Part shown: one piece after another, positions 50,682 to 51,794 of the stretch
Layout of the letters: the number at the start of each line of letters is the position of its first letter
How positions within the stretch are numbered: the stretch's first letter is position 1
Source: Siphonobacter aquaeclarae
GTDB lineage: Bacteria; Bacteroidota; Bacteroidia; Cytophagales; Spirosomataceae
DNA length: 51,794 nucleotides
NCBI RefSeq assembly: GCF_900103285.1
Contig: NZ_FNGS01000013.1
Span: 1 to 51,794 of the forward strand
Direction: 5' to 3'
Notes under the pieces: generated by a model
What the model was told of the DNA's origin: nothing
Database searches by the model: none
The model's input: the letters and a program-made list of their open reading frames with translations, nothing else
Position numbers and translations under genes: made by a program

Positions 50682-51794
50682 TCAGGGGCCTTTCAGAAGA
50701 AGCATTCCTCCCGAAGTATAATCGAGCCGGGCGTTGGCTTCGAGTTGCAGGTTTCGGGCTTCGGCATTCGCAATGGTGATAACGTGTCCGTTTTTGATCA
50801 CGACGTCGTCGCAAACCGACGGTACCCGCCCGCAGCTCCAGGTCGTTTTGACCTGCCAGCTTCCCGATGCCACGCTCTCGCATTTATCCCTGGAAACAAC
50901 AATATCGTCGATCCGAAGCTGATCCCTCGACCCCGACGTGCCTATGCCCGTGTAATAATACTGCCACAGTAATTGTACGTAAGGCTGGTTGAGCAACGCC
51001 GCCGGCAGCGCCACCGGGCCGAAGGTCTGGCTATGGCCGGCAGTAGTATTCCGGACGTATTCGACGGGATTACCGCCGCCGTCGGTCAGGTCCTGAAACG
51101 GGCCGGTATCTCCGATCCGGTAGCGCAGGCGGATGCGGTACTGCCGGCTGTTGGGCGTGACTGTCCCGCCGGTCCACTGCACAAAGGCCTGGTTGAGCCC
51201 GAGCGTCCGCAGGGCCAGCAGCGCACCTCCCAGGCGGCTCGGTACATACCCCGGATTGGTATTGTCGTTGCCGGTATTGATAAAGGCGATTCCGTTACTA
51301 CCCAGGCCGTTGATGCGGGTGCGGGAGGAGTAGTTGTAGGCGCCTTTAACCGTATCGGCAGGAACCGCAGTAAGGCCCGGATCGTCCTGATTCATCGAGA
51401 CAAACTGCATATTGGGCGGATAGGTACCGGCCGGCGCGGCAGCATCCCAGCTCTGGAAACGGTAGTCGCACAGGACCAGGTTATAGGCCGGCGGCTTGCT
51501 GTTGAAGGCCGAGTCGACGACGAAAACGGCCAGCAGGGTGCGGTCGGCAGTAAGCGATGCCAGCGTCAGCGTCGTATCTGTCGTCAATATCGTTGCTCCG
51601 TCTTTCCAGTGTTGAAATTTGTAGCCGCGATTGGGTTTGGCGACCACCGTTACCGGCACGCCCTGAAAGTAGATACCGGTCCACGGGTATGGATTGGCGG
51701 GTACACCGGGAGTAGCAGGCAGTACATCGATGGTATTGACTTTGACATATCCCTGAGCCGCGTCGGAGACATTGACGGTCAGGTTTCGGTTGGA
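50682..51794 (-). CDS. C-terminal part of a large secreted protein (CotH-type tail), runs out of the window
   Basis: The frame is open to the last base, so the start is missing; at least 370 residues are visible. The first part (GYVKVNTIDV, PYPWTGIYFQGVPVTVVAKPNRGYKFQHWKDG) is a bacterial repeat-type domain that in this phylum is common after CotH kinase-like domains. Next comes a carbohydrate-binding-like or lectin-like sandwich (YRIRLRYRIGDTGPF, QLRIDDIVV). The end (SWQVKTTWSCGRVPSVCDDVVIKNGHVITI) is a G8-like strand repeat. I see no T9SS domain, and the stop follows soon after LLLKGP. The CotH link is inference. Confidence 0.75.
   Translation of the reverse strand, partial: SNRNLTVNVSDAAQGYVKVNTIDVLPATPGVPANPYPWTGIYFQGVPVTVVAKPNRGYKFQHWKDGATILTTDTTLTLASLTADRTLLAVFVVDSAFNSKPPAYNLVLCDYRFQSWDAAAPAGTYPPNMQFVSMNQDDPGLTAVPADTVKGAYNYSSRTRINGLGSNGIAFINTGNDNTNPGYVPSRLGGALLALRTLGLNQAFVQWTGGTVTPNSRQYRIRLRYRIGDTGPFQDLTDGGGNPVEYVRNTTAGHSQTFGPVALPAALLNQPYVQLLWQYYYTGIGTSGSRDQLRIDDIVVSRDKCESVASGSWQVKTTWSCGRVPSVCDDVVIKNGHVITIANAEARNLQLEANARLDYTSGGMLLLKGP

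Overview
The window comes from a Bacteroidota chromosome, most likely the Cytophagia/Cytophagales side. The evidence is a SusC/SusD pair, a gingipain-type (C25) protein with a type IX secretion C-terminal domain, families typical of the phylum (DUF4254, DUF2480, a fused anti-sigma/outer-membrane protein behind an ECF sigma factor), the near absence of Shine-Dalgarno sequences and a moderately GC-rich base composition. No species is claimed. There is no phage, insertion sequence, CRISPR array or tRNA that I can see; one AT-rich gene (38.0-39.2 kb) looks acquired.

Layout. 1-90: the last bases of a 5S rRNA and its terminator, the end of an rrn operon that enters from the left. 0.4-8.7 kb, minus strand: a sugar operon made of a GHMP sugar kinase, a nucleotidyltransferase, a GH109-type exported oxidoreductase-like glycosidase, a clan-D-like glycoside hydrolase and a sulfatase, headed by a LacI regulator with a palindromic operator between it and the kinase. 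8.8-10.6 kb: a GT14 glycosyltransferase and a PhyH dioxygenase. 10.9-15.8 kb: SusD and SusC, with their own terminator. 16.2-22.3 kb: an S9 peptidase, a small Crp/Fnr-AhpD-DUF1697 group, a sulfotransferase with APS kinase, and a secreted His/Gly-tailed protein. 22.3-27.1 kb: a C25 peptidase of PorU type and a BNR-propeller protein. 27.2-32.9 kb: dnaE, a TIGR01777 epimerase and a crotonase. 32.9-37.9 kb: a DUF418 membrane protein, an ECF sigma factor with its fused membrane partner, and an M20 amidohydrolase. 38.0-44.6 kb: a PLD-type nuclease, a PiT phosphate transporter, rlmN, a CvpA-like protein, yqeY, pdxJ and a VOC protein. 44.6-51.8 kb: a very large metallophosphoesterase/outer-membrane-barrel fusion, a GT9 transferase with DUF4254, DUF2480, and the C-terminal part of a secreted protein that leaves the window.

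How genes work together. The left operon reads as one programme: outer enzymes remove sulfate and terminal sugar (GH109 enzymes act on alpha-GalNAc), and a kinase plus nucleotidyltransferase could turn the freed sugar into a nucleotide sugar under LacI control. That last step is inference. The sulfotransferase/CysC pair makes PAPS and uses it on an unknown acceptor. GT9 and DUF4254 point to cell-surface glycan synthesis.

Most unusual observations: (1) the 1209-residue protein at 44594-48223 carries, between its phosphatase and barrel domains, a stretch with the key motifs of a Fam20/HipA-like atypical kinase; (2) three unrelated families of hairpin-forming intergenic repeats, built from short units and placed right against stop codons, occur in this one window; (3) the spacer after dnaE holds a second copy of the dnaE 3' end; (4) a lone AT-rich PLD-nuclease gene.
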